Of a stretch of DNA of 54,975 nt, positions 33,857 to 44,268 are shown piece by piece (position 1 is the stretch's first letter; each line of letters opens with the position of its first letter). The stretch is from NCBI GenBank assembly GCA_030433275.1, contig JAUILK010000023.1, positions 1 through 54,975 of the forward strand. Reading direction: 5' to 3'. The position numbers and the translations under genes were made by a program. Source of the stretch: Gammaproteobacteria bacterium. Lineage in GTDB: Bacteria; Pseudomonadota; Gammaproteobacteria; Nitrococcales; Nitrococcaceae. Under the pieces are notes generated by a model, which was not told the origin of the DNA, ran no database searches, and was given only the letters and a program-made list of their open reading frames with translations.

Positions 33857-34036
33857 ATGGCCGTTCAAAAGAGTCGGAAAAGCCCGTCTAAACGGGGTAT
33901 GCGGCGGTCGCACGATGCATTGAAGCGGCCAACGCTTTCAGTGGATCCAACGACCGGTGAGACGAATCGTCGCCACCATATTTCCTCCGATGGTTACTAC
34001 AGGGGCCGCAAAATAGTGGTTAATGACGAGAGCTGA
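33857..34036 (+). CDS. rpmF: 50S ribosomal protein L32
   Basis: 59 aa, very basic: [21 protein letters not shown] at the start and GYYRGRKIV near the end, as in bacterial L32. No zinc-binding Cys pairs are present, which is normal for gammaproteobacterial L32. GAGGAG lies upstream of the ATG. Confidence 0.97.
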   Translation: MAVQKSRKSPSKRGMRRSHDALKRPTLSVDPTTGETNRRHHISSDGYYRGRKIVVNDES

Positions 34037-34140
34037 TGCCGTTTTGCTGCGCTCGTAATGATTTTATGGCGGGTATGCCCTGACGCCTGCTAGGCACTAG
34101 ATAATAATCTCTGCCCTTCACATGATCGATTTCAGCACCT

Positions 34141-35172
34141 ATGCCGCAATGCTTTACTATTGCCTTGGACGCTATGGGCGGGGATCACGGCCCGGCGGCT
34201 GTGGTACCGGCTGCGCTTCGGGCGCTCAACCGTCATTCTGGGCTGGTTCATCTGATTCTAGTTGGTCGGCCGGAACGGGTTCGCGAAGAGCTTCGCCGTT
34301 ACGGCGGACAGGAATGTGAGGCATTGCGCATCCATTCTGCATCCCAGGTCGTTGACATGGCCGAACTCCCTTCGCAGGCTTTACGCAGTAAGAAGGATTC
34401 TTCGATGCGCGTGGCCGTGAATCTTGTCAAGGAAGGGGTGGCCGATGCCTGTGTCAGTGCTGGGAATACCGGCGCGCTGGTGGCCACTGCCCGTTATGTG
34501 TTGAAAACACTGCCAGGAATCGATCGTCCGGCAATTTGTACGACGATTCCGTGCCTCGGTGGCTGTTTCCACATGCTTGATTTGGGGGGTAATGTAGACT
34601 GTGCTGCGGAGCAGCTCTTTCGGTTCGCTGTAATGGGTTCGGTGCTGGCGCGTGCCAGTGGTACCGACTCTCCGCGAATCGGTTTGATGAACCTGGGGGA
34701 AGAGGAGATCAAAGGCAACGGGCAGGTCAAGCGTGCGGCGCAGCTTCTGCAAGCCAGCGCGCTGAACTACATCGGTTATGTCGAAGGCGATTCCGCCTAC
34801 AAAGGCGTGGCCGATGTCGTGGTCTGTGATGGTTTTGTGGGCAACGTCGCCTTGAAGAGCAGTGAAGGTGTCGCCTTCGTGATTTCCCGATATCTGCAGG
34901 AAGCCTTTCATCAGAATCTCTTGAGCAAGCTCGCTGGTTTGATCGCGCTTCCAGTGCTGCGCTCGTTGCGCAGACGGCTCGACCCGCGCCAGTACAATGG
35001 CGCCAGCCTCCTTGGGTTGCGTGGGGTTGTCGTTAAGAGTCATGGCGGCGCTGATGCCGTCGCATTTGAACGGGCCATCGAGGTTGGGATCTTGGAAGCG
35101 GAAAAAGCCGTGCCTCGGCTCATTGACGAACAGCTTAGAGAGATTTTCTCTCAGGAGCAGTTGCAGACGTGA
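34141..35172 (+). CDS. plsX: Phosphate acyltransferase PlsX
   Basis: Makes acyl-phosphate from acyl-ACP for phospholipid synthesis. 343 aa with [11 protein letters not shown] at the N-terminus, VSAGNTGAL, and [12 protein letters not shown]. The stop overlaps the GTG start of fabH. Confidence 0.96.
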   Translation: MPQCFTIALDAMGGDHGPAAVVPAALRALNRHSGLVHLILVGRPERVREELRRYGGQECEALRIHSASQVVDMAELPSQALRSKKDSSMRVAVNLVKEGVADACVSAGNTGALVATARYVLKTLPGIDRPAICTTIPCLGGCFHMLDLGGNVDCAAEQLFRFAVMGSVLARASGTDSPRIGLMNLGEEEIKGNGQVKRAAQLLQASALNYIGYVEGDSAYKGVADVVVCDGFVGNVALKSSEGVAFVISRYLQEAFHQNLLSKLAGLIALPVLRSLRRRLDPRQYNGASLLGLRGVVVKSHGGADAVAFERAIEVGILEAEKAVPRLIDEQLREIFSQEQLQT

Positions 35173-36140
35173 GCGTCTCACGCATTCGCGGAACAGGAGG
35201 GTATTTACCTGAACGGATCATGACGAACCATGATCTGGAGCGTATGGTCGAGACCTCCGATGCATGGATACGTGAACGTACTGGAATTATCGAACGCCAT
35301 ATTGCGGCCGAGCATGAAACCTGTAGCGATCTAGCTATTGCCGCGGCGCAGCGCGCCCTGCAAGCGGCCGACATGGCTGGCTGTGAGATTGATTTGATCG
35401 TGCTGGCGACGTCCACCCCGGATCAGGTTTTTCCGAGCACCGCGTGCCTGATACAGGAACGACTCGATATCCCAGGTAACGCCATTGCCTTCGACATTGC
35501 GGCGGCCTGCTGCGGTTTTATCTATGCGCTGGATGTCGCCGATCGTTTTATCCGCACCGGCGGTGCGCGGCGGGCATTGGTGATCGGGGCGGAGACGTTC
35601 TCGCGGATTCTGAATTGGGAGGATCGAACGACTTGTGTGCTCTTTGGGGATGGCGCCGGGGCGGTGGTCTTGGAGGCCGCCGAGGAGCCCGGTGTATTAT
35701 CGACCCAACTGCATGCAGACGGTCGTCAAAGGGATTTGTTGAGCGTTCCCTGGGGTATCGCTCAGGGTTACGGTTGCCTGACTCCGACCTCCGGTAAAAT
35801 CACCATGCGCGGCAACGATGTGTTCAAAGCCGCTGTGCGCACCATGGGTGCGTTGGTAGATGAGACGCTAGAGGCGAACAATCTCGCGCGCGAAGATGTG
35901 GACTGGCTCGTGCCGCATCAAGCCAATATCCGCATCATGGTGGCGCTGGCTCGCAAGCTTGGGTTCTCCATGGACCGGGTGATCGTGACGGCGGATCGGC
36001 ACGGCAACACCTCGGCGGCTTCGGTGCCATTAGCGCTCGATGTCGCGGTGCGCGACGGTCGTATTCAACGGGGCCAGCTGCTTCTGCTGGAGGCCTTCGG
36101 CGCTGGGTTCACATGGGGTTCAGCGCTGGTGCGCTATTGA
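35169..36140 (+). CDS. fabH: Beta-ketoacyl-ACP synthase III
   Basis: Starts fatty-acid synthesis by condensing acetyl-CoA with malonyl-ACP. 323 aa. The catalytic triad is visible: Cys114 (AAACCGF), His in VPHQANIRI and Asn in [11 protein letters not shown] start overlaps the plsX stop. Confidence 0.97.
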   Translation: MSVSRIRGTGGYLPERIMTNHDLERMVETSDAWIRERTGIIERHIAAEHETCSDLAIAAAQRALQAADMAGCEIDLIVLATSTPDQVFPSTACLIQERLDIPGNAIAFDIAAACCGFIYALDVADRFIRTGGARRALVIGAETFSRILNWEDRTTCVLFGDGAGAVVLEAAEEPGVLSTQLHADGRQRDLLSVPWGIAQGYGCLTPTSGKITMRGNDVFKAAVRTMGALVDETLEANNLAREDVDWLVPHQANIRIMVALARKLGFSMDRVIVTADRHGNTSAASVPLALDVAVRDGRIQRGQLLLLEAFGAGFTWGSALVRY

Positions 36141-36166
36141 GCGGGGTTGCGGGGCGCTGTTGGTAA

Positions 36167-37123
36167 ATGACCATGAGCGAAAACGATAAGTTTGCATTCG
36201 TCTTCCCTGGCCAGGGATCCCAGTCAGTGGGTATGTTGGCCGATTTGGGGAATGCCTTCCCCATCGTGCGTGACACATTCCAGGAAGCTTCGGAGGTCGT
36301 CCAGTCCGATTTGTGGGCAATGGCCCAAAACGGCCCGGAAAGCGAACTCAACCGCACCGAATTCACCCAACCTATTATGCTGGCCGCCGGAGTGGCCGTG
36401 TGGCGGTGTTGGCGCCAGCGCGGCGGGGCAGCTCCAACTGTGCTGGCTGGGCACAGCCTTGGTGAATACACCGCGTTAGTGTGTGCCGGGGCGTTCGATT
36501 TCGGCGCGGCAACCCGGCTCGTCGCTGATCGAGCCCGCTTTATGCAGGAGGCCGTGATCACAGGTGAGGGGCGGATGGCGGCGATCCTCGGCCTCGATGA
36601 TGATCGGGTACGTTTGGTATGCGAGGAAGCGGCTCAGGGCCAGGTGGTGGAGGCCGTGAATTTTAATGCGCCGGGACAGGTGGTCATTGCCGGTTGTGCG
36701 GCGGCGGTTGACCGCGCAGTCACACTGGCAAAAGCGGCGGGAGCGAAACGCGCGCTGGAATTGCCGGTTAGCGTACCGTCCCACTGTGCTTTGATGCGCT
36801 CGGCCGCAGCGCGGCTTGCCGAGCGTCTTGCAGCAGTGGAGATCGCAGCGCCGATCTTGCCGGTGTTGCATAACGTCGATGTTTCTCGGGCGGCATCCGC
36901 AGATGCGATCCGCGCTCGTCTCGTCGAGCAGTTGCACCGTCCTGTGCGCTGGGTCGAGATCATACAGCGTATGGCTGCAGATGGTGTGGCTTGGGTGGTT
37001 GAGTGTGGTCCCGGTAAAGTGTTAGCGGGGCTCAACCGCCGCATCGACCGCCGGATGGATGTCGCGGCCGTGTTCGATTCGGCATCGCTCGACAAAGCGC
37101 TGCTCAAAGGAGGCGGAAATTGA
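36167..37123 (+). CDS. fabD: Malonyl-CoA:ACP transacylase
   Basis: 318 aa. GQGSQ near the N-terminus, catalytic Ser in GHSLGEY, and the His of VPSHCALM. ATG 36167 and ATG 36173 are both possible starts. It lies 26 bp after fabH. Confidence 0.96.
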   Translation: MTMSENDKFAFVFPGQGSQSVGMLADLGNAFPIVRDTFQEASEVVQSDLWAMAQNGPESELNRTEFTQPIMLAAGVAVWRCWRQRGGAAPTVLAGHSLGEYTALVCAGAFDFGAATRLVADRARFMQEAVITGEGRMAAILGLDDDRVRLVCEEAAQGQVVEAVNFNAPGQVVIAGCAAAVDRAVTLAKAAGAKRALELPVSVPSHCALMRSAAARLAERLAAVEIAAPILPVLHNVDVSRAASADAIRARLVEQLHRPVRWVEIIQRMAADGVAWVVECGPGKVLAGLNRRIDRRMDVAAVFDSASLDKALLKGGGN

Positions 37124-37125
37124 TT

Positions 37126-37875
37126 ATGGCGTTCTCGTTAGAGAATCAAATTGCGCTTGTTACGGGAGCGAGCCGCGGTCTAGGGGAGGCAATTGCGCTC
37201 ACGCTGGGTCGAGCCGGTTCGACGGTTGTCGGTACGGCTACTAGCGAAGCGGGTGCGGAGCGAATCGAGGGAGAATTGGCGCAAGCGGGCATCGCGGGTG
37301 CGGGTATGGTGCTCGATGTGACCGACGGCGAGCAGGTGAACGCCGTGGTGGCGGATTTGGGGCGGCGTTTCGGTAACCCGACCGTATTGGTAAATAATGC
37401 CGGCATTACGCGTGACGCGTTGTTTCTACGGATGCGGCAAGAAGAATGGGACGTTGTCATTGACACGAACCTTAGTTCGGTCTATCGGATGAGCAAGGCG
37501 TGTCTGCGGGGGATGATCAAGGCCCGGTACGGCAGGATTATAAATATTGCCTCGGTGGTGGGACTCATGGGCAACGCTGGACAGGCCAACTACGCGGCCG
37601 CCAAAGCCGGCATTATAGGTTTGAGTAAATCGTTGGCACGAGAGGTGGGCTCTCGCGGCATTACGGTGAACACCGTAGCGCCAGGGTACGTAGCCACGGA
37701 TATGACCGAGGCGCTGGCGGCGGCACAAAGGGAAGCCTTGTTGGCGCAGACGCCCCTTGGACGGTTGGGTCAACCTCAGGACATCGCCACGGCGGTGCTT
37801 TTCCTGGCTGCCCGGGAAGCGGGTTTTATTACCGGCGAGACGCTGAATGTCAATGGCGGCTTGCATATGTCCTGA
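37126..37875 (+). CDS. fabG: 3-oxoacyl-ACP reductase
   Basis: 249 aa short-chain dehydrogenase reducing beta-ketoacyl-ACP with NADPH. It has TGASRGLG, NNAGITRD and the YAAAK catalytic motif. A strong AAAGGAGG (37106-37113) is better spaced for an in-frame TTG at 37120 than for ATG 37126, so the protein may carry two extra residues. Confidence 0.96.
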   Translation: MAFSLENQIALVTGASRGLGEAIALTLGRAGSTVVGTATSEAGAERIEGELAQAGIAGAGMVLDVTDGEQVNAVVADLGRRFGNPTVLVNNAGITRDALFLRMRQEEWDVVIDTNLSSVYRMSKACLRGMIKARYGRIINIASVVGLMGNAGQANYAAAKAGIIGLSKSLAREVGSRGITVNTVAPGYVATDMTEALAAAQREALLAQTPLGRLGQPQDIATAVLFLAAREAGFITGETLNVNGGLHMS

Positions 37876-37891
37876 GGCGAGGTGCCAAGCG

Positions 37892-37922
37892 CTGGCATGA
37901 CTCAGTATCTTCACCCTACAAT
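37892..37922 (+). promoter_or_regulatory. Candidate acpP promoter
   Basis: CTGGCA (37892-37897) and TACAAT (37917-37922), 19 bp apart, about 80 bp before acpP. The -10 is good and the -35 is weak. Separate strong transcription of acpP is usual because its product is very abundant. Confidence 0.35.
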
Positions 37923-37999
37923 ACGCCCGCCCGGTTCGGGGCATGTATTGAGGAACGTGCACGGGTGGAACCATTCCATAGTTCGGAGGAAGAGCCAAG

Positions 38000-38239
38000 A
38001 TGAGCAGTGTCGAAGAACGTGTAGGCAAGATCATCGTCGAACAGCTGGGAGTTAAAGAGGAGGAGGTGACTCCGGAGGCTTCCTTCGTTGACGATCTTGG
38101 TGCCGATTCATTGGATACCGTTGAGCTCGTGATGGCTCTCGAGGAAGAGTTCGAATGCGAGATCCCGGATGAGGAGGCTGAAAGGATCACAACTGTGCAG
38201 CAAGCCATCGATTACATCAATCAGCACTTAGAGCAATAG
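38000..38239 (+). CDS. acpP: Acyl carrier protein
   Basis: 79 aa acidic protein with the phosphopantetheine attachment Ser37 in [19 protein letters not shown] precedes the ATG. It carries acyl chains for all fatty-acid synthesis enzymes encoded around it. Confidence 0.98.
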   Translation: MSSVEERVGKIIVEQLGVKEEEVTPEASFVDDLGADSLDTVELVMALEEEFECEIPDEEAERITTVQQAIDYINQHLEQ

Positions 38240-38312
38240 GTTACACGCGATTGCGATTGACTGCCAAAATTGGTTTCCGGTGCTGAGCCGGTAAGATTGG
38301 TTTTGCCGTATA

Positions 38313-38380
38313 TTTAGGCGTAGGTCAGGATGTCGAAAACTCAGCCGAGTTTTCGACATCCTAGGCTTGCGCCTGAAAAA
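38313..38380. repeat. Long palindrome between acpP and fabF
   Basis: A perfect 16-bp inverted repeat (38327-38342 with 38347-38362; core arm TGTCGAAAACTC) has a 4-nt loop AGCC. Beyond a short internal loop the pairing resumes with TTTAGGCG at about 38313 and CGCCTGAAA at about 38371. It could be a terminator or attenuator that lowers fabF relative to acpP, or a small inserted palindromic element. Confidence 0.7.
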
Positions 38381-38439
38381 GGCGAGATCAGGTCCTTATT
38401 CGGCATTATCCGGCAGGCCCTAGTGTTCGGAGGTGGTCC

Positions 38440-39684
38440 GTGGCTGCACGGCGTGTAGTGGTAACGGGACTGGGTATTATTTCCCCGGTCGGCAATACCG
38501 TAGAGGGAGCTTGGCAAAATATCTGTACGGGTCGTACCGGTATTCGCACCATCGAGCGTTTTGATCCATCCGGTTATCCGGTTCGCTTCGGCGGCGAGGT
38601 CCGAGGCTTCGATGTGGCACGCTACCTTGCCGCGAAGGAAGCACGGAAGGTGGATCCGTTCATTCACTACGGCATCGCTGCGGCCGTGGATGCTTCGCGA
38701 GATGCAGAGCTCGAAATTACCGATGAAAATGCAGGACGAATCGGGGCCTGCTTGGGCTCGGGCATTGGAGGGTTGTTTAGCATAGAGAATGTGCAGCAGG
38801 CCTTTTTCAAAGGGGGGCCACGCAAGATCAGCCCCTTCTATGTCCCGAGTGCAATCATTAATATGCTCTCCGGAAACCTCGCTATCTTGCTCGGTATCAA
38901 GGGCCCCAACTTCGCGATTGTCAGTGCGTGCGCGAGCGGGACCCATACCATTGGCCAGGCCGGTCGAGTAATCGCCTACGGTGATGCCGACGTCATGTTC
39001 GCCGGCGGGGCCGAATTCGCCACGACTCCCACGGGGCTTGGAGGATTCGCCGCGGCGCGGGCGTTGTCGATGCGCAATGAGGATCCACCGAGCGCTAGTC
39101 GACCTTGGGACCGAGACCGAGACGGTTTTGTACTCGGTGACGGTGCCGGAGTGCTGGTGTTGGAGGAACTCGAGCATGCTAAGCGCCGCGGTGCTCGAAT
39201 CCATGCCGAGCTCGTCGGTTTTGGTATGAGCGCAGATGCCTACCACATGACTTTGCCGCCGAAGAACGGAGAGGGAGCGCAGCGTGCGATGGTCAACGCC
39301 CTGCGGGATGCGCGACTCAATCGCGACCAGGTCGATTATATCAATGCGCATGGCACATCGACTCCGGCTGGAGATCGGGTCGAATGCGATGCAATCAAAA
39401 GTGTTTTCGGGGAGCATGCTGCTGAAAAGCTTGCCGTCAGCTCCACCAAGTCCATGACTGGACATCTCCTCGGTGCGGCAGGCGGTGTTGAAGCCATCTT
39501 CAGTATTCTGGCGCTGCGAGATCAGCTGGCCCCGCCTACAATTAATCTCGATCATCCGGATGACGATCTGGATCTGGACTTCGTGCCGCATAAGGCGCGC
39601 GAGCTGCCTATTGACGTCGTTTTATCGAACTCTTTCGGCTTTGGCGGAACTAACGCAAGTGTGATCTTTCGCCGTCTGGTCTGA
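38440..39684 (+). CDS. fabF: Beta-ketoacyl-ACP synthase II
   Basis: 414 aa elongating condensing enzyme. The Cys-His-His triad is in [19 protein letters not shown] and [12 protein letters not shown] start with GGAGG at good spacing. Confidence 0.96.
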   Translation: MAARRVVVTGLGIISPVGNTVEGAWQNICTGRTGIRTIERFDPSGYPVRFGGEVRGFDVARYLAAKEARKVDPFIHYGIAAAVDASRDAELEITDENAGRIGACLGSGIGGLFSIENVQQAFFKGGPRKISPFYVPSAIINMLSGNLAILLGIKGPNFAIVSACASGTHTIGQAGRVIAYGDADVMFAGGAEFATTPTGLGGFAAARALSMRNEDPPSASRPWDRDRDGFVLGDGAGVLVLEELEHAKRRGARIHAELVGFGMSADAYHMTLPPKNGEGAQRAMVNALRDARLNRDQVDYINAHGTSTPAGDRVECDAIKSVFGEHAAEKLAVSSTKSMTGHLLGAAGGVEAIFSILALRDQLAPPTINLDHPDDDLDLDFVPHKARELPIDVVLSNSFGFGGTNASVIFRRLV

Positions 39685-39845
39685 GCGGATCTCTGCGCTA
39701 ATGTGAATGGCTGGCCGCTGTTGGGTCGTTTTGGCACAAGGCAGCGGGCGCTGCATCATTATCGACCCGAGCGCCCGATACGCCGATGAGCTCAGTTCGG
39801 CAGACATCCATTGGTTAGCGAGGGTCAGCGGGGAGTGAGTCGAGC

Positions 39846-40865
39846 ATGTGGCGTCCACGTCGGATCGCGTTGATCCTGCTGGTGGGAAGCCTGCTGATCA
39901 GCAGCGGGGTTGTCCTCGGGGTCGCGGTGGCGCTGAAGAATCTGGAGACAAAGCCTCTTTTTAGCGTTGGTGGACGGCAGATCGTGGAAGTGCCCGTAGG
40001 TACTTCATTTGCCGAACTGGCGAACCAGCTCGAGCAACGCGGCTGGATTGAATATCCACGGTTGCTGCGCCTCTATGGCCGGCTCAGCGGCAGAGCTTCG
40101 GTGGTCAAGGCGGGTGAATATGCCGTGGAGCCCGGGATGACGCTGGTGCACCTGCTCGATCGAATCGTTGCCGGCGCTGTGATCCAGCACAAGCTCACTC
40201 TTATCGAGGGTTGGACATTTCGTGAACTATTGGACGCGGTCGAGGCCCATACCGCCTTGTGCCATACTTTGCCCCGGGCCGCCGCGGCTGAGCTCGTTAT
40301 GGCGCAGTTGGGGTATGCGGGGGAAGATCCGGAGGGGCGTTTTCTTCCAGAAACCTACCTTTTCCCTAAGGGTACCGCCGATGTCGCATTTCTGAAGCGC
40401 GCCTATCTGGCCATGCAGCAGGAGCTGCGGGCGCAATGGAATCAGCGCGCCGCGGGGTTACCCTTGAAAAGCCCTTATCAAGCGCTGATTTTAGCGTCAC
40501 TCGTCGAGAAAGAGACCGCTTTGCCGGAGGAGCGCCGGCGAATTTCGGGGGTTTTCATCCGCCGGCTTGAGCGTGGCATGCGGCTGCAAGCGGATCCCTC
40601 CATCATTTATGGCTTGGGGGCGCATTTCGACGGTGATATTCGCGGCCGCGATCTGCGTGACGATTCACCCTACAATACCTATACCCGAAAGGGTCTTCCC
40701 CCGACTCCGATTGCGTTACCCGGGCGTGATGCAATTGCTGCAGTGCTGCACCCCGCTGCAGGCGAGGCCTTGTACTTCGTTGCCCGTGGCGATGGCAGTC
40801 ATAAGTTTTCCTCTACACTGGCCGCGCATAATCGAGCGGTGCGCAAGTATGTGTTACATGAATAA
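39846..40865 (+). CDS. mltG: Endolytic murein transglycosylase MltG
   Basis: 339 aa YceG-like protein anchored by one N-terminal transmembrane helix (about 7-30). The catalytic Glu is in SLVEKETALPEER and is followed by RLQADPSIIYGLG. It cuts glycan strands and helps end their elongation. pabC, often between fabF and mltG, is absent. Confidence 0.95.
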   Translation: MWRPRRIALILLVGSLLISSGVVLGVAVALKNLETKPLFSVGGRQIVEVPVGTSFAELANQLEQRGWIEYPRLLRLYGRLSGRASVVKAGEYAVEPGMTLVHLLDRIVAGAVIQHKLTLIEGWTFRELLDAVEAHTALCHTLPRAAAAELVMAQLGYAGEDPEGRFLPETYLFPKGTADVAFLKRAYLAMQQELRAQWNQRAAGLPLKSPYQALILASLVEKETALPEERRRISGVFIRRLERGMRLQADPSIIYGLGAHFDGDIRGRDLRDDSPYNTYTRKGLPPTPIALPGRDAIAAVLHPAAGEALYFVARGDGSHKFSSTLAAHNRAVRKYVLHE

Positions 40866-40877
40866 CGAGCCACGGCA

Positions 40878-41546
40878 ATGAGTCACAGGGCAGTAGCGAG
40901 CTCTATCCGGGCCGCGCGATTTATTACGATCGAGGGTATTGAAGGTGCCGGAAAAACCAGCTGCCTCGACTATTTGGCCAAGTTGCTGCAAAAGCGGGCC
41001 ATAGAAGCCGCGTTCACTCGGGAGCCCGGGGGGACTTCATTGGGGGAATCGGTGCGAGCCCTGTTGCTGGATCACCGGTTCCGGGGCATGGTCGGGGATG
41101 CTGAAGCCTTATTAATCTTTGCGGCGCGCGCGCAGCATTTGGCCGAAGTCATAAGACCGGCCTTGGCGGTGGGGCAGTGGGTGGTCTGCGACCGCTTTAC
41201 AGATGCGACCTATGCTTACCAAGGTGGTGGCCGGGCGCTTGGTGCGGCCCGTGTAAGCTTGCTGGAGCATTGGGCGCAGGGCGAGTTGCGTCCCGATCGA
41301 ACCTTGTACCTGGACGTGCCGGTGAGCGTAGGTTTGGAGCGTATAGCCAGTCGCGGCATTCCGGATCGATTCGAGAGCGAGCGCCGGGCCTTCTTCGAGC
41401 GTGCGCGGTGCGTCTATCTGGAGCGCTGCCGTGCTGAACCCCAGCGCATGCGACGGATCGATGCCAGTGGCTCACGCGAGGCGGTACATACCCAGATTGC
41501 GGCTGCGCTTGCCGATTTGTTCAACGACGGTGTCGAGACGGGATGA
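40878..41546 (+). CDS. tmk: Thymidylate kinase
   Basis: 222 aa. P-loop IEGIEGAGKTS, REPGGT, and DRFTDATYAYQGGGR. It makes dTDP. The stop overlaps the holB start. Confidence 0.96.
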   Translation: MSHRAVASSIRAARFITIEGIEGAGKTSCLDYLAKLLQKRAIEAAFTREPGGTSLGESVRALLLDHRFRGMVGDAEALLIFAARAQHLAEVIRPALAVGQWVVCDRFTDATYAYQGGGRALGAARVSLLEHWAQGELRPDRTLYLDVPVSVGLERIASRGIPDRFESERRAFFERARCVYLERCRAEPQRMRRIDASGSREAVHTQIAAALADLFNDGVETG

Positions 41547-42616
41547 TTGCAGTGCAGACCGAACGTCTGCCCTGGCATCAGCCGGTCTGGGACCAATTGG
41601 TCGGCTGCCATAGGCGAGGGCGCGTGCCTCATGCCATTGCCGTTGCCGGTATCGCCGGGTTGGGGAAATCCAGGCTCGCCACGCGGTTTGCCCAGACGCT
41701 GCTGTGCGTCTCACCCCGTTCCGACGGTGACGGTTGCAGTCGTTGTCGGCGTTGCGATCTGCAGGCGGCTGGGAGTCATCCGGACCATTATGCAGTGTAC
41801 CCAGAAAGCGATCCGAGTGGCCCCATCAAGATTGATCAGATCCGAAGGCTCATCGAGTTTTTGATGCAATCGAGCCAATACGGTGGGTATCGTGTTGCGT
41901 TGCTGGATCCGGCGGATAACATGACGCTGGCGGCAGCAAGCAGCTTACTCAAGACTTTGGAGGAGCCACCTGCGGCTGCGGTACTCATGCTGGTCGTCCG
42001 CCAATTCTCGCGATTGCCGGCGACATTGCGTAGCCGATGTCGGCTGGTGCAGTTGCAGCCACCGCCTGCGACGTTTGCTCGCGAGTGGTTGACTGAGCGC
42101 TGCCCCGATGCGATTGGCCTATTGGCGCTGGCTGGTGGCGCACCACTGCGGGCTATGGCCTATGCTCAGGCTGGGGTTGAAAAACGGTATGCGGCGCTGA
42201 TTGCAGACCTGCTCGCGATTGTCGAGGGTCGGCGAGCGCCGGTATTGGCGGCGCAAGATTGGATCGGGGTAGGGCTGCGTGAATGGATCGAACTGCTGCA
42301 GCTGGCACTTGCCGAGCTCGCCCGGGCCGTGTTTGCGGAATGCGAGACGGCTCACATTGCTGGCCGAGCCGATCTGCAAACATTAAATCAAAGGATAGAT
42401 CATTCGTGCCTGCACGATTATATGGAAGAGGTGGTTGCTATCCGGCGGGTTCTTGATCAGCCGCTCAACGAGCAGCTTGTGATCGAGGATTTGTTCATCA
42501 GGTGGCGAATAGCCGCCCGCGGTGCGCGCCTCGCAAATGACAGGGTGAGCGGACATGCTACAAAAGGCGCAGTCAGGCGCACGCCAGGGGATCCTGTCGG
42601 TTTCCATCAAAGATAA
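41543..42616 (+). CDS. holB: DNA polymerase III subunit delta prime
   Basis: 357 aa clamp-loader subunit. It has AGIAGLGKSRLA in the P-loop position, a four-Cys zinc module (CVSPRSDGDGCSRCRRC), and the SRC motif in ATLRSRC. The 3' end overlaps pilZ by 62 bp. Confidence 0.94.
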   Translation: MIAVQTERLPWHQPVWDQLVGCHRRGRVPHAIAVAGIAGLGKSRLATRFAQTLLCVSPRSDGDGCSRCRRCDLQAAGSHPDHYAVYPESDPSGPIKIDQIRRLIEFLMQSSQYGGYRVALLDPADNMTLAAASSLLKTLEEPPAAAVLMLVVRQFSRLPATLRSRCRLVQLQPPPATFAREWLTERCPDAIGLLALAGGAPLRAMAYAQAGVEKRYAALIADLLAIVEGRRAPVLAAQDWIGVGLREWIELLQLALAELARAVFAECETAHIAGRADLQTLNQRIDHSCLHDYMEEVVAIRRVLDQPLNEQLVIEDLFIRWRIAARGARLANDRVSGHATKGAVRRTPGDPVGFHQR

Positions 42617-42914
42617 GAATACCCTATATGCCGCCTACATGAGCTATGTCAAAAATGGCGGGCTTTTCATTCCCACCACGAAACCGTACGAGTTGGGCGA
42701 TGAGGTGTTCATTTTATTGAGCCTCATGGATGAGTCCGAGAAAATTCCCGTGGTCGGGCGTGTCGTCTGGGTTACGCCGCGTGGGGCTCAGGACAATCGG
42801 ACCGCTGGGATTGGTCTGCAGTTTACGGATAAAGACGGGGGTCCCGCACGAACCAAAATTGAGACCCATCTGGCGGGTGCTCTGGAATCCGAGCGGCCGA
42901 CGCATACAATGTAG
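42555..42914 (+). CDS. pilZ: PilZ domain protein of type IV pilus biogenesis
   Basis: 119 aa. LYAAYMSYVKNGGLFIPT and GDEVFILLSLMDESEKIPVVGRVVWVTP match the PilZ protein of type IV pili, which does not bind c-di-GMP in the well-studied cases and works with the pilus ATPase. The start inside holB matches the expected N-terminus of homologues. It implies a type IV pilus, the DNA-capture machine that works with ComEC. Confidence 0.92.
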   Translation: MLQKAQSGARQGILSVSIKDKNTLYAAYMSYVKNGGLFIPTTKPYELGDEVFILLSLMDESEKIPVVGRVVWVTPRGAQDNRTAGIGLQFTDKDGGPARTKIETHLAGALESERPTHTM

Positions 42915-43065
42915 GGATGTCGCTTCATACCGTAACCGCGAGCTCCGCGCGTGTCCTTGGTTGGTAAATACCGTTTCGCAACAGTGCGGTTTTGGCAGGC
43001 AGCCGGTTGTGAACCAGCCCGGGGCAGGCGGCGTTGTGCGGCGCCTGTGGGGCGGGATAAGCTTT

Positions 43066-44211
43066 TCAGCTTCCCTCCTTCAGATCACGCTGGATCGTCA
43101 GCACGAGATCGACAGCTCGATCGAGGTCCGTGACGGTGTTGTAATAGTGTGCGGAGAAACGGATACCATCGAGGCGACAGGCACATATGACGCCGTTGCT
43201 GCGCAGGCGATGATATAAAGGGAGTGCTTCCACTCCGTTGGCGCGGAAGGTCACGATGCCCGCATGACGGTGTGCTTCGGCTGGGCTGATGAGGGTCAAT
43301 GTCGGTTCAGTGTGAATGCGCGTAATCAGGTGGCGCGCATTATCCAACACGGCCTGTTCCACTTGCGCTGCACCGACCTCATCCAGGACGGCCAGACTGG
43401 CTTCTAGGCCATGGATGCCGAGCATATTAGGGCTGCCGGCCTCGAAGCGCCGGGCGCTAGTCGCCGTCCTCCAATCGGGGTTGCCGTAATCCCCCATATG
43501 TGCGGCCATGTGCCAGCCGTATTGGACTAGGCTCAGGCGCTCCCGTGCGTGCGGTGTGCTATAGAACAGGCCGAGCCCCTCCGGTCCGAGCATCCACTTG
43601 TGGCCGTCTGCGATTACAAAGTCGGCGCTGATTTTGGGTGCGTCTAGGCGTAATGCCCCCAGCGATTGGATGGCATCGATGCAAAATAATGTGCCGTTAT
43701 CTCGGCATGCTCGGCCTAGGCGTTCGAGGTTCATCCGTAGGCCCGAGCCATATTGGACCGTACTGATAGGCAGTACCCGCGTACGCGCATCCATTGCTGC
43801 TAAGATCGCCTCTTCCGGCGTGGCGGCACTATCGAGTGCCACATCGCGCACTTCGACACCAAAACGCTTTTGAAGAGATTCCCAGACCATACGATTGGAG
43901 GGGAATTCGTGAGTGTTGATCACGACATTGTCCCCGGACCGCCAGTTCAAACCGTAGGCCACCAGAGAAAGCCCCTCGGAGGTGTTTTTCACCAGAGCAA
44001 TATCGTCGGTCGTGGGTGCGGCGATCAGGCGAGCGAGGCGCTCACGCAGTTGTTGTTCGACTTCGCTCCAGCGGGGGTAGTCTGAGGCGCCACGGCTGAT
44101 GTTCTCCTGGGCGAAAGCGGCCACGGCGTCATAGGTACGCCGTGGCCATGGAGCGACGCCGGCGTGGTTCAAGTAAATAAGCCCGTTTTCGTGGGGAAAC
44201 TCATCCCGCAT
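43066..44211 (-). CDS. Class V aminotransferase family protein
   Basis: 381 aa PLP enzyme of the cysteine desulfurase/isopenicillin epimerase-like group. YLNHAGVAPWP opens the fold, and the PLP-binding Lys is in ADGHKWMLGPEG. No loop with the catalytic Cys of SufS/IscS is evident at the usual place. The reaction is therefore unclear and it may be a selenocysteine lyase-like or other C-S/C-N lyase. It converges with pilZ. Confidence 0.82.
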   Translation of the reverse strand: MRDEFPHENGLIYLNHAGVAPWPRRTYDAVAAFAQENISRGASDYPRWSEVEQQLRERLARLIAAPTTDDIALVKNTSEGLSLVAYGLNWRSGDNVVINTHEFPSNRMVWESLQKRFGVEVRDVALDSAATPEEAILAAMDARTRVLPISTVQYGSGLRMNLERLGRACRDNGTLFCIDAIQSLGALRLDAPKISADFVIADGHKWMLGPEGLGLFYSTPHARERLSLVQYGWHMAAHMGDYGNPDWRTATSARRFEAGSPNMLGIHGLEASLAVLDEVGAAQVEQAVLDNARHLITRIHTEPTLTLISPAEAHRHAGIVTFRANGVEALPLYHRLRSNGVICACRLDGIRFSAHYYNTVTDLDRAVDLVLTIQRDLKEGS

Positions 44212-44268
44212 CCAGGTCCTCCAAGGCGTGTTTCGGCCGGTTCTTCGGATAAGCGAACAGCGTAAGCG

